Of a DNA stretch of 64,000 bases, positions 21,776-34,294 are shown one piece after another. The notes under the pieces were generated by a model, which ran no database searches, was not told the origin of the DNA, and saw only the letters and a program-made list of their open reading frames with translations. Position 1 is the first letter of the stretch. Each line of letters starts with the position of its first letter. The stretch comes from Emmonsiellopsis sp. PD_33. Its lineage: Eukaryota; Ascomycota; Eurotiomycetes; Onygenales; Ajellomycetaceae. Made by a program: the position numbers and the translations under genes. The stretch spans positions 62,001 through 126,000 of the forward strand of contig JANTQF010000058.1 in assembly GCA_032988165.1 (NCBI GenBank). The letters run 5' to 3'.

Positions 21776-23521
21776 TCACCCACCCATAGCCCTAACCGCC
21801 TCCCCACACAACTCAACAATCTGCCTCCACCTCATAACGATCATCCCCAGCCTCTTCTCCCCCCGGTACTTCCTGTTCCCTTGCAACGCCGTCAGTTTCT
21901 CAAGAGCCACCTCGGCCTCATGCACGTATTCACCAATCCACGCCGCAATGATCGCGTTTGTCTTCTCCTGGTCAAAGCTTGCTGGTTGGTCGCCGAGGAT
22001 ATGTCTGTTCCAGTCCTCGGGTGTCATGTATTTCATGCAGGCGGCTACTTCGGTTCGGAAGCAGGGGCCGGCGGCGGTTATTTGGTAATTGCTGTTGGGG
22101 GGTTAGAGGGGGATCTGTTTGCTAGAGGAAAGAAAGAAGATGTGGGGGGGGGTTGGGACGTGTGTGAGTTAACATACCCAAGATATCGCTCGAAATTTAG
22201 ATCTTCTATATTTTCGGTTGTTAGGTCCTTGAGGATTATGTCGTCGAGGAATAGTGCGTCCCATTGGTTTTGCGCGGGGACGAAGCCGTCTATTTGTTGT
22301 TATTGTTTGACCTCCTGGTGTGCATATTTTGAGGGGGACGGGAATCATGGGTTTACTCACAATCCACCAACAGGGTATCGTTAGAATGGTTTCCGTACGA
22401 AAAGAAGATCTCTTCCCCTTTTTCTGGTGGGTTTTGTTAGCTTCTATACGCGACTTAGGAAGTTCTAACATGTTTGAGCAAGCCAATTATTTACCGTAAG
22501 ACTTGGTCGTTGTGAACGTATATTCCTTATCGTCGAAGGCGACGTTGCACTTTAGAAGCAGTTAGCAAGAGCTTCCAGTAAACCAACATGTGATCTTGTA
22601 TGGAGATGGGATATACTCACGCCACCGTCCGCGGAATGGTTGAAGTAGTCCCCAAAGGGGCACAATGCCATGGCATCATTTCTGTCGTCAGGGGCGGACC
22701 CTCCTGGCGGGATGTGATGGAAGGATCTCGTGTGTACAATGAGCCAGTAGTACGTAAATAGTTCCTTATCTACATCAGCAAAAACCTTTTTAACATCCCG
22801 ATATGCCTTTTCAAAACGGCTTTCTTGCTCCTTTAGGAGGTCCTGATGGTCTGCTGTATAAGCATAAGGGATAGCTTTCTTGTCGAAGGTATTCCACCTT
22901 CCAGAGATAGCCGGGGGTAGAGGAGGGCAGCAGAGAGCTAGGTCGGAATCACTTGAGCTCTCGCCCTTGAGATGCTTAGGCCAGATAAGGGGTATAGAGT
23001 CGTCAAAGTCTTGGCGTGAGGGCCATACGGTTTGCCAGAGGGAGAATTTTTCTCGGGTTTCCTCTGCAAAGCAGAAGTATGCGGCATATAATGCTTGAGT
23101 AGCGATATCTTCTGGGAATTTCTTTCTGAATGCCGATGGTATGTGCTCAATCGTCAGCATTGCCTTGATTGGAACGGTGAGGATAACCTCGCTCGCCTAG
23201 AAGGACATGTTAATATAAATTATTTCCATAAAACAATAAAAAACAAAACTTATGAATAGAGCCAACATGTTTTTCAAAACGTTTTAATGGGAGGAGGTGA
23301 GAAAGAGAAATATGACACAAGATATCAAAGAAATGAGGAATTCAGGGGTCGCATTCAGGGGCATATGGACTGCATACGTTGATGTTTCTTTGGGCCGCCA
23401 TCCCGACTCCCTGGCCAGGAAATCTTGTTGGAGCAACGCCATTGACCTCAATTTTTTGAGATTTTGCCCATTCTGTAAACGCCTCATGCTCTGGGCCGGC
23501 GGAGCTGGTCCCTTTCACCAT
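21776..23521 (-). CDS. SET-domain lysine methyltransferase (Rubisco-LSMT/Rkm-like)
   Basis: Six exons (23521-23378, 23196-22621, 22549-22495, 22423-22361, 22289-22178, 22091-21776) give 421 residues. The start of the SET fold is GVGMAAQRNINASEVILTVP (exon 1/2 junction). A long alpha-helical insert (iSET) follows with FEKAYRDVKKVF. The AdoMet and active-site blocks are DYFNHSADGG (about 231-240, NHS) and GEEIFFSYGNHSNDTLLVDY, assembled across short exons 3-5. A helical C-terminal part ends at AVRAMGG. This split-SET architecture is typical of enzymes that methylate ribosomal proteins or translation factors. The substrate cannot be read from sequence. Confidence 0.85.
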
Positions 23522-23904
23522 ATCTTGGCTGGGGTGGGCGGGTTATTGGGGGTCGGAATGAAGCGAAGTAGTGGTCAATTAGGGATTAGAAATTGCGCCT
23601 CCATAGTGAAAAGTCAAGCAGATAGTAGTGTACACGCCGCGATAGTATGCAATTGATGGTCTAGACATTTTCATGAAACTAGAGACGGTGGAAGACAGCC
23701 GGCTCGAAATTTTGATGTCGGTTCCTGGTTGTAGGAGAGACCACGTGATGCGGGTTGCGAAACCGGAACAACCTCCGCCAACATCAGCTCTTCGTCCCTT
23801 CAATCTAAGCACGGTGATATCAACCAGCATCTTACGGGCTCCGGCTCAATTGCTTCTCTGAGCCAGACTGCCATGGTCCGTACGGCGTCGCCTTTGCAAT
23901 CACA
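23522..23904. promoter_or_regulatory. Shared divergent promoter, SET gene / COQ4
   Basis: A 383-bp spacer between two start codons on opposite strands. A CACGTG E-box-like hexamer lies at about 23741-23746. Confidence 0.5.
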
Positions 23905-24863
23905 ATGACAACTGTTGCCAAACAAGGTGTGCGTGCTGCACGAGCGCTCGGAAACGCACGCCCAAGCAGCCATGTCTCAAGGGGATTCTCCGTACTCAAC
24001 CGGCCACCACCCAATTACCCCGGCCATATCCCACTTACATTTATTGAACGCAAAGCCCTTGCGATCGGATCAGCAGTTGGATCCTTGGTGAATCCTAGAC
24101 GGGGAGGTGTGTACATTAAATCCCTTGACCTCTACCTCCCTCTTCGCTTATCTAGATCACCCCAGTATTTATTGTAAATCATAGATTCTAACAAACATGC
24201 CACAAACAAACAGACCTAATCGCCTCCCTCGGTGAAGCAACCGCCACCCCCTTCTTCATCTACCGTCTGCGCGACGCCATGCTCTCAGATCCCACGGGCC
24301 GCCGCATCCTCCGAGACCGTCCCCGCATCACATCCAAAACGCTCGACGTTGAATACCTTCGTACCCTGCCGGCCAACAGCGTCGGACGGGTCTATGTCGG
24401 CTGGTTGGACAGAGAGGGTGTGAGCCCGGACACGCGCAATAATGTCCAATACATCGACGACGAGGAATGCGCATACGTCATGCAGCGGTATCGCGAATGT
24501 CACGATTTCTACCACGCCGTCACGGGCCTGCCGGTTATGGTTGAGGGAGAGGTTGCGCTCAAGGCCTTTGAGTTTTTGAACACACTGTTGCCTATGACGG
24601 GGCTTAGTATGTTTGCGGTCATGAGGTTGAAGCCGGCGGAGCGGGAGAGGTTTTTTAAGTTGCATTTGCCGTGGGCGGTTAAGAGTGGGTTGGGGAGTAA
24701 GGAGGTTATTAATGTTTATTGGGAGGAGCAGTTGGAGAGGGATGTGGATGAGTTGAGGGAAGAGTTGGGGATTGAGAAACCGCCGGATTTGAGGGAGATA
24801 AGGAGGATGGTTCGACAGCAGAAGAAGGCCGAGGAGGCGGCGAAGCGGGGGCAGGCTCATTGA
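23905..24863 (+). CDS. COQ4: Coq4, coenzyme Q biosynthesis protein
   Basis: Two exons (23905-24106, 24214-24863) give 283 residues. A mitochondrial presequence (MTTVAKQGVRAARALGNAR) precedes the Coq4 domain: YPGHIPLTFIERKALAIGSA, LIASLGEATATPFF, RDRPRITSKTLDVEYLRTLP and the metal motif HDxxHx11E (His164, Asp165, His168, Glu180; HDFYH). Coq4 is a matrix-side inner-membrane protein needed for the CoQ synthome, recently tied to C1 decarboxylation/hydroxylation of the quinone ring. All motif residues are present. The C-terminus is charged (RRMVRQQKKAEEAAKRG). Confidence 0.95.
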
Positions 24864-25250
24864 ATGGGGGGTTTTGAGGTATTGATGATTGATGTAATAA
24901 TATATACTAACCGTGTACTATAGGGTGGATGTGCATTACCGGGGGAGTTTTGGGAGTTATCATGTATTAGATTTTGTCTTGTTTCATCTTGGGAAAATAT
25001 ATGGGAATGTAGCCACTCATTCGATGTATAGGGAGTTCTCAGCTCCAGTCCACACAGGCCAACAGCATTTCCGCAGCCCGTAGCATTGGGATATCACCAA
25101 TCGAACACCACAAAAGAAAGGTCATATGCGCCACGAAGGCGAAAACACCCCCCTTCCCGAGACCTAATGTCCCCCTCCCTCATACCCCAACCTCAAAAGA
25201 GTAATCATCAATTCGTCATTTTTATCAATTCCTCCCCCCTAACGTATCCC
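24864..25250. other. Convergent 3' region, COQ4 / PDCD5
   Basis: A 387-bp spacer with both 3' UTRs. No gene seen. Confidence 0.6.
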
Positions 25251-26001
25251 TCACAAATCCAACAAGTCATCGTCATCATCCCATCCCCCCTTCCTCCGAC
25301 TAATCACAATCTTCTCCTCCTCCTTATTCTCCGCAACAGCATTGAGAAGCTCCTTCAGCTGATCCTCTGTGACCTTTGCCCGCAGCTGGCCCGATCGCGC
25401 CAGCATGATAAGTCTGTTCTCGATATCGGTTGCGCGGGACTCTTTGACCATGCGGATCCGGCCCAGACGGTCTGCGGCTTCTGGGAGGAGGATTTGAGAG
25501 AGGATGGCTTGACGGGCATCGGCTATTTTGTGGTCATATGTTATTTCAATCAGTTCGTTTATGATGCTAACTTCAGTTTGTCTGTTTGTTCGCCTATTGC
25601 TGTTCCATGCGTGGGCTGTCCATCCTGACGCCGCCGTGGTTGTGCGGAAACGGCCTTGTGAAAAAGGCATGGAATGCTGGCTGGAGGGGGTGTGGTATTA
25701 TCTAACCTTCCTGTTGTCTGTTATTGTACGCAATAACACCTGTTAGCAAATATAGCTGAAATCGACGGCATATGGTTCAACTGACTGTCTCTGGTCTTCC
25801 TGGCTGGCGCCTTCGCCTGGGCCTCCGCTGCGGCCTGCTTGCCCCTGGAGCTGCGCGAGACGGGCTTTTCTGATCTACCGGTAGACAGCAAGGTTAGAGG
25901 GGTTGCTTCCAATAGATGCAGCAGACATAGTGGTTCCTGGAAAATGAGGCTCCTGCGCCGGCGATGCTTGTTCATACCTCTTCGAGCTCGGCGTCGGCCA
26001 T
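25251..26001 (-). CDS. PDCD5 family DNA-binding protein
   Basis: Four exons (26001-25978, 25874-25786, 25717-25707, 25522-25251) give 131 residues, the family length. The N-terminus MADAELEE-IRKARLAQLQGQ is canonical. The core ADARQAILSQILLPEAADRL and KESRATDIENRLIMLARSGQ form the three-helix bundle, and the C-terminus ends KIVISRRKGGWDDDDDLLDL as in other fungal members. Exon 3 is only 11 nt (codes Q-Q-E plus split codons); without it the frame between exons 2 and 4 fails. PDCD5/TFAR19 relatives bind nucleic acid or chaperonin; the fungal role is not well defined. Confidence 0.88.
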
Positions 26002-27600
26002 CGCTGCTTAGCTATGTGGCGGCGATAATGATGATGGCACAGTGGAAAGGTATTGGGTACTAGATTCTGCAAAATGTTTACAGAAGCGGGAGGGATGCTC
26101 GTTGGTATAGATATCTGGTAGAGGAGTGGATGAAGGGTGTAGCTATGAGTTGAGATGTTGATATGGAATTGATTATTGAAGCCCCTCACAACAATTTGAC
26201 AGACCCCGCGATTGGTTTATGTAAGTCAATCCTTGATGTTTAGCGGGGGTCCGAGGGTTTAGGGCAATAGTTGGTTAAAGCTTTAACTAAATTTAACTAA
26301 ACTCACCTCCGTTTAGGGATAGACAGCGCTAAGATCTCCCCGATTTAGGGCTTCGGGTGGGGAACCGGAACCGGGACCACATACTTCCGATATATCAACC
26401 ACCCAGCAACAAACAACTTGATCAACGGCTTCACAAAGCAACGAGACAACAAGATGAGCACCCTTTCCATGCAGCCTATGAAGACATATACAGGCAAGTC
26501 CTTCAGTGAACTATGTTTCAAAGACAATCCTACGCAACCTATTATTCCAACAGTTGGCCCATATCCTCATGTATCCTTGTCTAGTCGAGGCGCACAACAA
26601 CGAAGGCAATGCAAAATACCTTGACAAAGCATAATGTTGGGAAACTTCTCTATGTTACGATATCACACTGATTTCACGATGCCGAAACTGTCTTCTGTCT
26701 CTGGCTGTCATACAGTCAGGAGTCCATTTTTTTCTACATTTCCCACACCCGGTCATAATTCTATTGCAATACACTTTCAACATCCCAAACCCCGGTTGAG
26801 GGAAGGGGAAAGACGAGATGCAGGATACATTCTGCTCAAGGACTATTTCCGCTATCTATTATACCCCATTTGGTTGCTCTGATATCCTTCACCTGTTTGA
26901 TGTTACTTTGATACGAAACTCGGCTGAAAGGTTCCCGAATTGTAGCAATGACCATACAGTACCGCCTCCTTGCACGATTGCTAGGGAAAACCAAAGGGAA
27001 TTTAAACAAGGCCGTCTACATTTAGCTTCCACAGTGCTTTGACCATATCTTTTGATACGGTTGTTGTTTCTTGTGTGGGATGTTATCTCATTGATACCTG
27101 CCGCTCATGCATTGGGGTTTGACCGCCACCATGACATCGATCCTACCGCTGCTCTCTTCTTTTAGCTGCTTGTACCCTCCAGTCACGCTGTCTCCTACAT
27201 TCAGAAGATTTACGTAAAGATGCGGGACCAAGGCAGATTGTTGAGGAGTTGTGTCCCGCCTCCGCCAGTGTTGTTATACTTATGATCACACCTTGGTTCG
27301 CTATCATTAAGGTGTGCAGGAGCCTTATCTCCCAGTTCGCAGGGTTTTGGCGTTCTTCCACGACCTTCACTTTCATAATGCTCATTTTTCTATGATTCCA
27401 ACGGACGTTGATGAGTTATTGGTGCATAATGGCTCCTCGTCCAAACTACGCTAATACTGTTAGGTTGGCAAAGATGCTATTTTTCTTGTTATTGACGCTC
27501 TACCAAATATCCAAAACAGCTATACACATGAGATAGGGGGTGAAATAGAAAACCGGGTATTATTACGTTCTGTGTGGCGAGGATGATGCTCCTCGACATC
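26002..27600. other. 1.6-kb intergenic region
   Basis: No supportable gene. A plus-strand frame starting at ATG 26454 encodes MSTLSMQPMKTYTGKSFSEL and stays open to 26624, ending without a family match. It could be a short or truncated gene. A TTTAACTAAA-type repeat lies near 26275-26300. Minus frame 27143-27385 is open but unconvincing. Confidence 0.4.
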
Positions 27601-30600
27601 TCACCCACAACCTCCACAACCACCACATCCGCCTCCCCCATCCCCACCACCGCCATCACCACCATCACCACCACCCCCGTCTCCGTCCCCGTTCCCATCT
27701 CCATCATTTCGACCCCCACATGCGGCCCCGCACCCTGAGCCGCAGGTATTAGCAGTGCATGCACTCGCACATGTAATCCCCGAACATAATGCTCCAGCTA
27801 TAACCGCCAAAGCACCGAAAACAAGAAACCCACTTCCCATACTAGTATTTGCCTTCCCAGAGAGTCCCTCTCGTTCCTCGATGTCGACATCTGCCCTCTC
27901 CATCTGCCGATCACGCCGTCGCTCGTACATTTGGATTTTCTTCTTGCGCGACAAGTTTATCGCCCATTTAGCAATGAAATACTCCTGGTAAGAACCTCGT
28001 TGGCCATACGGCTGCGCGCGATGAATCCCGCCTAGCTTCAGTTGGTCTAGTTGCGGGTTCTCATGCTGTTCGTGAATCCACGCTGTGGTTTCTTGGAAGG
28101 CTTTGTGCTGGTTCATTGCTGCTGCTGCGCGAATTAGAGCGTCATGCGCGCTTAGGACTGTTAGTCGGTTGCGCATCCATTCTTCATCCGTGAGCACCTG
28201 GGGTGGAGGGCGTTCATTTAGCTCCAATTCTAGATTCGGTGATGGGGCGTACATGAACCTGTCCCTGGATAGGTGATGGGAAATAATCGACCACGAGTCG
28301 AACGGGAAGGCCCAGACATGTTTTGCTAGATTGCAATCTTCCCCACATTTTGCTGGGTATTGGTTGAATGCTTCTGTGCAGTCCCACGGGAATATGTCTT
28401 GGAAGGGGTAGATTGGGCCCCCGAATGTGCCCCAGTCGTACCAATATTCTTGGAGTGTGTCGATGATATCCGCGTCGTCGATCCGGCCGAAACGGAACTT
28501 TTGCAGGTATTCTTCTGTCAGTCCTCGGGGAACGTCGAATTTGTTCCGTATCTTCCCTGTTGCTGGTTCCGCAGGGCGGCATACGAAGCTCATTAGGTAT
28601 AACGGGTTCATATCGGCGGTGACAGGAACTAGAGGGCCAAATAGCTCTGTGTCAATGAGCGAATTACAGAAGTTCTGGCAGTGGTTGGTCTTCGGATTCC
28701 AGGTTAGGTTCGTGTTTGGATTTAGAAGTTTATGGACGATACTCTCGAGGTATACTCTTAGCTGGGGATTAATCAGGTCTTGAAGCTTGGATAGAAGGTT
28801 TGCCAATGCTGCCTCAAGGTTGCCGCCCTTCTCGGACTGTTGAGAGGCCGATACCAAACCACGGATAATTTCCAGCTCAAGCTCTCTGTTCGACACCCCA
28901 GAAAATGGCGCCCCTACAACTTGCTTCATCACCACTTTGATCCGCCTTTGTTTCGCTGGCATTCGAGCTTTTGACCAGAGGCTTCGAATTGCCCCGCCGG
29001 TAAGGGTGAGGCTGCGACTCTCATGTGTCTCCGTCGCCGCTTGGAAGTTTGTCGGTTCTCTAATCGTTACAAGGGCGCCTTCTTTGGAACTGCTCAGGGG
29101 CAAAAAAAGTTAGTTAAAGGCTAACGGTGTCGGTATTGATATACACTTACTTCGCAGCTCCATTCTCAATTATGAGAGGGCCAATGCGCAAGGCCATATG
29201 TACATTCCCGAATGGATTCTCCTCAGCCTTGAGTCTCAGCGAAGGAGGAAGGGCTTCTTCCACTTCAGTCCCTGCGCGAGGGTTTAATAATCTAGCCGTT
29301 GGGTTTTCAGGGCCATGATTTGGACCAATTGCAAGCCTGGCATGTTCAGTTCGCGGGGCTACGAGAGTTTTCCAATCTTTAACTTCAGCTGCCCTCAAGC
29401 TTCCGTGTAAGCTGCGCCGTCGGATGGCGTTTCCAAGACCTCTTCCCATTTTGCGGTACTTCGACTCCAGACCCTTTCCCGTTTCGAGGTACTTCGACTC
29501 GTGACCCCTTCCCATTTCGCGGTATTTTGACTCCGCCACGGAGTGTATAAACCCATCATAGGGTTTAAATTTGTTGGATGGATCGCTATCGATTAGGCCG
29601 GTCAAGGGACAGTGTCTGTGGATTTTGACGTAGCCACTGTCTCCATAATGGTCGGCTCTATAGCAACTTTCGCAGATACATTCTAGTCTCTTCCGGGTGT
29701 TTGATGGCGTGACTGGCTCCATTCTGATCTTGCGGAAGAAGCTTCCATGGATAACGTCGCCGCATGATAAGCATTCAAGGGGTGCGAATTTCGGTGTATC
29801 GTTTGTTGATCTGCCGCCGCTGACAGTTCCTTTTAGGACGACTATAATTTCGAGTCAGGGCTCTCATTCATAGGTAGTATTGTTTCCATCTATGGGGGAT
29901 TGGCTTACGCTGAGGAATAGTTGAGTGTTTGAAGGGCAGATTGCCCTGTGGTGGCCTGTGTTCGATGATCTTCTCGATATCAAGAAGTGCTGTATACACA
30001 ATAGGCATCAGACACCATTCCACCAGACATTGAGTTTTTGACTGAAAAACTTACAAGCACTCTGTAGGAGTAGCTTTGCCCGCCGTTCTACGCGGTTCGT
30101 GGTCATGTACCCTAATTCGTATAACGTTAATAACGTCCGAAGAATCCTATAGATAATGCTGACCTTCTTCTGCGGTAGCTCTGATATCACCCTTAATCGA
30201 AGTAAGGGTATGGTCGATAACCATATTCTGCGTGAGGTTTCGTATTGATTCCTCATAGGACCGCTGCTCTGTATTTAACCCGCCATCTGATCTCCATCTT
30301 GAATGATCCCGAGCTTCATAGCCAGTTAGTTATCAGTACCAGAAAGAGGGTACATTCTAAATATACTTACCAACGCTGTTGGCAAATTCTCTTGGGCCCT
30401 TGTTTACTTGGTCGATAAATGTATCGAACCCGTGAATAAAATTGTCTGTCTCGGCCTCCAATTCAACATGGCTGAATGACGGATCTTGCCAATGCTGTAG
30501 TGTCAGTAGGATGGCTTCCAGCTCCATTTTTGCGCCATCCCAGTACATCTGCTCTAGCTCTTGCAATAGTTTCTCCTTGACGTCTCCGCCATCGGCCTCA

Positions 30601-30689
30601 AACTGCCATGGCACATCGGTTGCTGCCGTGTTATTACTGGGCGGTGGTTTCGACCGAAGGGACCTCATTGGAAGCGTAAAGCGAGCCAT
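27601..30689 (-). CDS. 928-aa protein with zinc-ribbon-like Cys pairs and Gly/Cys tail
   Basis: Six exons (30689-30371, 30313-30164, 30111-30055, 29989-29909, 29841-29151, 29089-27601), all with GT-AG ends and matching phases. I do not recognise a named family. Visible parts are an N-terminal helical region (EKLLQELEQMYWDGAKMELE), two CxxC pairs at about 225-262 (CLSC, CICESC) resembling a zinc ribbon, and three tandem 11-residue repeats beginning ESKY near 306, 317 and 328. A large central region contains WDCTEAFNQYPAKCGEDC. Then come a basic helix (KWAINLSRKKKIQMYERRRD), a membrane-type segment at about 853-872 (GFLVFGALAVIAGALCSG) and a tail of Gly, Asp and Cys (GGCGGCGGCG). Similar Gly/Cys tails occur on fungal DUF1399 proteins, and the divergent neighbour is one. 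A linked role is only an inference. Confidence 0.75.
29433..29533 (-). repeat. Three tandem 33-bp coding repeats
   Basis: Three in-frame units encode ESKYREMGRGH, ESKYLETGKGL and ESKYRKMGRGL within exon 5 of the 928-aa gene. Confidence 0.85.
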
Positions 30690-31134
30690 ATTGACGAGAC
30701 CGATGCTTCAAATGTTGTGATAGAATAGAAGAAGGAGAAAGTCCCCTAAATTGGCTGTCGTTGTTCGAACACGCCGATTACAATGCTCTGAGAGCCCCGG
30801 GTTTCCCGGGGTTGAAGGCGCCTCGCGCTGATTTGTATCTTTCTCCCACAGCACGCGCCATGACAGCCTCCATACCTTCACATACACCAGGAGGGAATGT
30901 TGTTGATGGCGTTTTCGAAGGCAGATTCTAATTTTTGAGTCGCTTATAAACCGGGCAATGATTGGGCGCAGCTAGTCGGATACGAGAGACAAGGCAGATT
31001 CGGATGAACTACCCTCCACCCCCAAGGGAAATCGCTTAACATAACCACAGAGTATATTTATCAAGGACCAGACGTCTGCTGTGGTGGGATTTGTTTTGCC
31101 TGATGAGCATCGCAAAAGTTTCTTCGCCGCCATC
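30690..31134. promoter_or_regulatory. Shared divergent promoter of the 928-aa / DUF1399 pair
   Basis: About 445 bp separate the two modelled start codons. The left half has a self-complementary CCCGGG-type stretch (GGGTTTCCCGGGG, about 30800). Part of the right side (31051-31134) is open in frame with the DUF1399 gene and may instead be exon. Confidence 0.45.
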
Positions 31135-32783
31135 ATGAACTCCGCAGTAAATATCAGCCGAGCGTTCGTTCACCAGTTCGTTGACCACGACGTCGGGGGC
31201 AATGATCCTGAATTGCACAATCCGTCCGAGTTTGCTGGCGTTATTCCACCGCCTCCAGAGCTCTTTGGGACCCTGTCTGGAACCGCGATTCATCTAGCCG
31301 GGGGAAGACCAATATTGCCCACCGTCTCCGAGTGTGCTGTCCATCTGGAGCTGCTGCAGGCGCTGTATATGCTTCGTCGTCGAGTCCTTCAGTCTAAAGA
31401 CCTGGACAATTCGTTTGAGATAGTCCCGCACCCGAAAACAGTCAAACAATATACATATTCTCAGGGGCATCGAACATCATTCCAGAAAGTGAAAATCAAA
31501 GATGCCACATATGTGGACCGTCGGAAAAGCAAATGGCCAGCATTTGTCGATTTTGCTGTGATGAGGTTTATCCACTGGGTGGAGATTGCCGATGCGGAAT
31601 TATTGAAGGGGGAAAATGAAGGAGACGACGACGTCAACCTCATCGTCCCACCACTGGGTGAGTCTGTTGATGGGCTTTGATGTTCTCACGGTATGGATTG
31701 AAATGCTAATTTAACCAAGATATCTTGATGGTGTGGCATTCTTTCCTCCTGAATCCACGGGATTTTGAATCCTACTGCAACCCGCGACGGCTACATAGCA
31801 TTCGAAGCGTTCTATTTCCTTGGAAGATTATTGTAAGCCTCCTGATTCTACTTCTTTAAGGCTCGTGAGGACTTAATTTCAATATCTTTTCGTTCCCGCA
31901 CACCCGCATATAAGCATACTAGTATCTATGTCAATATATGCTAACAAATAGCCGCTACTTTCTCTACCGACAGCACGAATCAATCGACTCGCAAACTTGG
32001 TCATTTAACCTCTCTGAAAAATATATCACAAAATTTACCACAGCTACTGGCCTTGATGTCGACTCAATTGAATTTTTAACACGAAATATGATACATCCCT
32101 TCGTCCGTTCCGTGGTCTTAAGGCTATCGTTTAGAAGAACTAATCCGGGCCCACTCGATCCCGTCTCTAAAGAGCCATTTCAACTAAGTAAACGCACCCT
32201 AGGATTTTTCAGCAAGTGCTCTAAGATCTCAGATAAGGAAAACAGTATACAGACGATTGGCGCCGCAGTCCATAGACAGTCTGAATTTGTCGACAAAATG
32301 GAAAAATTTCTATGGATCCATAGTCCAGGGGTATCGGGGACTCTGCGCCGCGCAATAGATCGGTACACAAAGTATCTCAAACTACTCAAACTCTACCGTG
32401 GAAAGATTCTTGTTCCCGAAAACGATATCGATCTTGCATGGCACACCCATCAATGTTCGGCTGCGCGGTACCAGGCCGATACGATCGCCCTCGTCGGGGT
32501 TTATGTCAACCACAACGATAAGCTTGGGCGTGGAGTGCTACGTGACCAGCGAAACGTAACGGAACGATACTTCCGTATGCGATTCGGGCAAGAGTATCAT
32601 GTTTGTCTTTGCTGGGAATGCCAATTGACTCTGTTGGAGGTGGAAAAATTGAATCAGACCACCGTCAAGGAAAGTGATATTGAGGTCATTGCAAAGCGCG
32701 TTTCCTCGACGGCGAGATCCTACAGGAATGCCGAGCTTTGGAGGCGGGCTTGTGCCCGTGCTCAGCTAGTTGACGACGATTGA
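31135..32783 (+). CDS. DUF1399 / glycine-rich-domain-like protein
   Basis: Exons 31135-31657, 31720-31832 and 31974-32783 give 481 residues. The family signature occurs twice: PPLDILMVWHSFLLNPRDF (across the first intron) and NDIDLAWHTHQ in the second half, together with ESIDSQTWSF and FTTATGLDVDSIE. These Trp-His motifs define the DUF1399/GRDP repeats of fungi and plants. The molecular function is unknown; plant GRDPs affect stress and development. The acceptor at 31973 is chosen over an earlier AG because only it keeps the HESIDSQTW frame. The start is uncertain: the frame is open back to an AG at 31050, so an upstream exon may exist. The Gly-rich tail usual for the family is absent here but present on the divergent neighbour. 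Confidence 0.75.
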
Positions 32784-34294
32784 GTGGCCTTTGGATGAGT
32801 GGCTAATTATAATGTATGTTGGTCTGGTGGACCAGTGGTGGTAGATAATTCTTCGAGGTGGAACTGTATATATATTCTAACTCTTATTCATCGGCTCCAG
32901 TCATAGTGATGTAGCTCGCGATGTGGGACAAGATAAAGAGAAGTAGACAACATAATTGAAGGCTCTCAGACGATGAATACATTAGCCATTCCCGGAGATG
33001 TTGTTAGAGTAGGGCAAGAAAAAGGGGTAAAATTGATATCACCTGACGCAGACCTCGTCATGGGCATCCCATTCCCCCCTTTTCCTCAGCTCCGCAAAAG
33101 TAAGGTTAATTCCGCGAACGTTTCATTGCTAGGGGGGGAAGAAATATATACTATCTTAACTATATTCCCACCGGTATCTGCCATGAATCTTGTTTTCTTT
33201 CGTTTCCTCTGTGATTTCCAAGCTACCTGCACCGATCAATACCGCTTTGGCGGTACAGGACGTACAAAGAGGAGTAGTAGTTCAAGGAGGATTTAGAACA
33301 CTGTTAGATAATTTTCACGCATAGCACAATTCTCAGGTGGCTATCCTTTTATTGTCCGGGGACGCTACATGTAGGTCCTCTTTATTTCAAACGAGACCCT
33401 CGACCTTTTTAAGAGCTGAGATGTAAAAAAAGCCAGGCAAGACACCATTAGTTTAATTTATAACAAATGGTACAAAAATGGTAAATAAGGGGCACATGCG
33501 GAAGCCGTATCCTGCAAGTCCTCACTGCTTCGAAAGTGTTGAGTCTTGAGATTCCTAACAATCACTGTCAATCGGTGTTGATTCCCTATTTTTAGCTGCC
33601 CGAATGTCAGTTTTAAAGTTTCGGGCCGGTCCTAGTTCCCGGAAGCCCCAACTTTAATTAAAGCCAAGGCATCCCGGCGTCGGCGAAGACCTTGATTTTC
33701 TGCGGGATTGTGGTTTTAAAGGTACTAGTCGTACCCAATCATTCTCCTCAACTATTGAACTCATAAACAGCTCGCTTAGATATTGATCATATTGGCTGCA
33801 CGTTCTCTCCTGAGTACTGGGCCCTCTAGGCCTGACCCTTGGATTGCAAGCCACTGTATCCTGTTGAATGGAGAGCTCGAAGTAGAAATTATTTAAGGCG
33901 GATCCTTCTGGTGGAGAATTTCCATTATGTATAAAATTGAGGAGAGGGAAGAAGACTCAGTGGAACTGTTGTTTGAACGTTAGAGCTCTCCTTTGTTCCT
34001 CAAAAAGGTTGCACTTATATAACAATATGATCTATATCCCCTAGATTTGGCGATTAGGAGTCATAGGCACTCATGACAATGTAGACACGATGTCAAGATA
34101 ACATTTAATTGAGCGACCTCCCTCTCGCTAGCGTAGGGAGAGGAGATTCAGGGGAACTAATAGAGAAAGAAAATAAAAGAAAAGTACGTCATAGCAATAA
34201 TCACTATCATATTCACAAATTAAGCAAGGGGTCTTGGGCCGTTTGAAAATCGTACGCGGGTTTTCCGTCCGATGTCCGCCAATTCATCCACAAA
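32784..34294. other. 1.5-kb intergenic region
   Basis: No supportable gene. Plus frame 32973-33296 (107 codons) and minus frame 33654-33854 (66 codons) are open but match nothing I recognise and have no codon or splice support. The 3' flanks of the DUF1399 and F-box-like genes lie at the two ends. Confidence 0.45.

Noticed and set aside
24285..24860. 191-codon minus-strand frame
   Set aside because: Exact antisense of COQ4 exon 2, where codon bias leaves the opposite strand open.
29433..29533. CRISPR-like array
   Set aside because: The repeats are contiguous coding units without spacers, in a eukaryotic gene.
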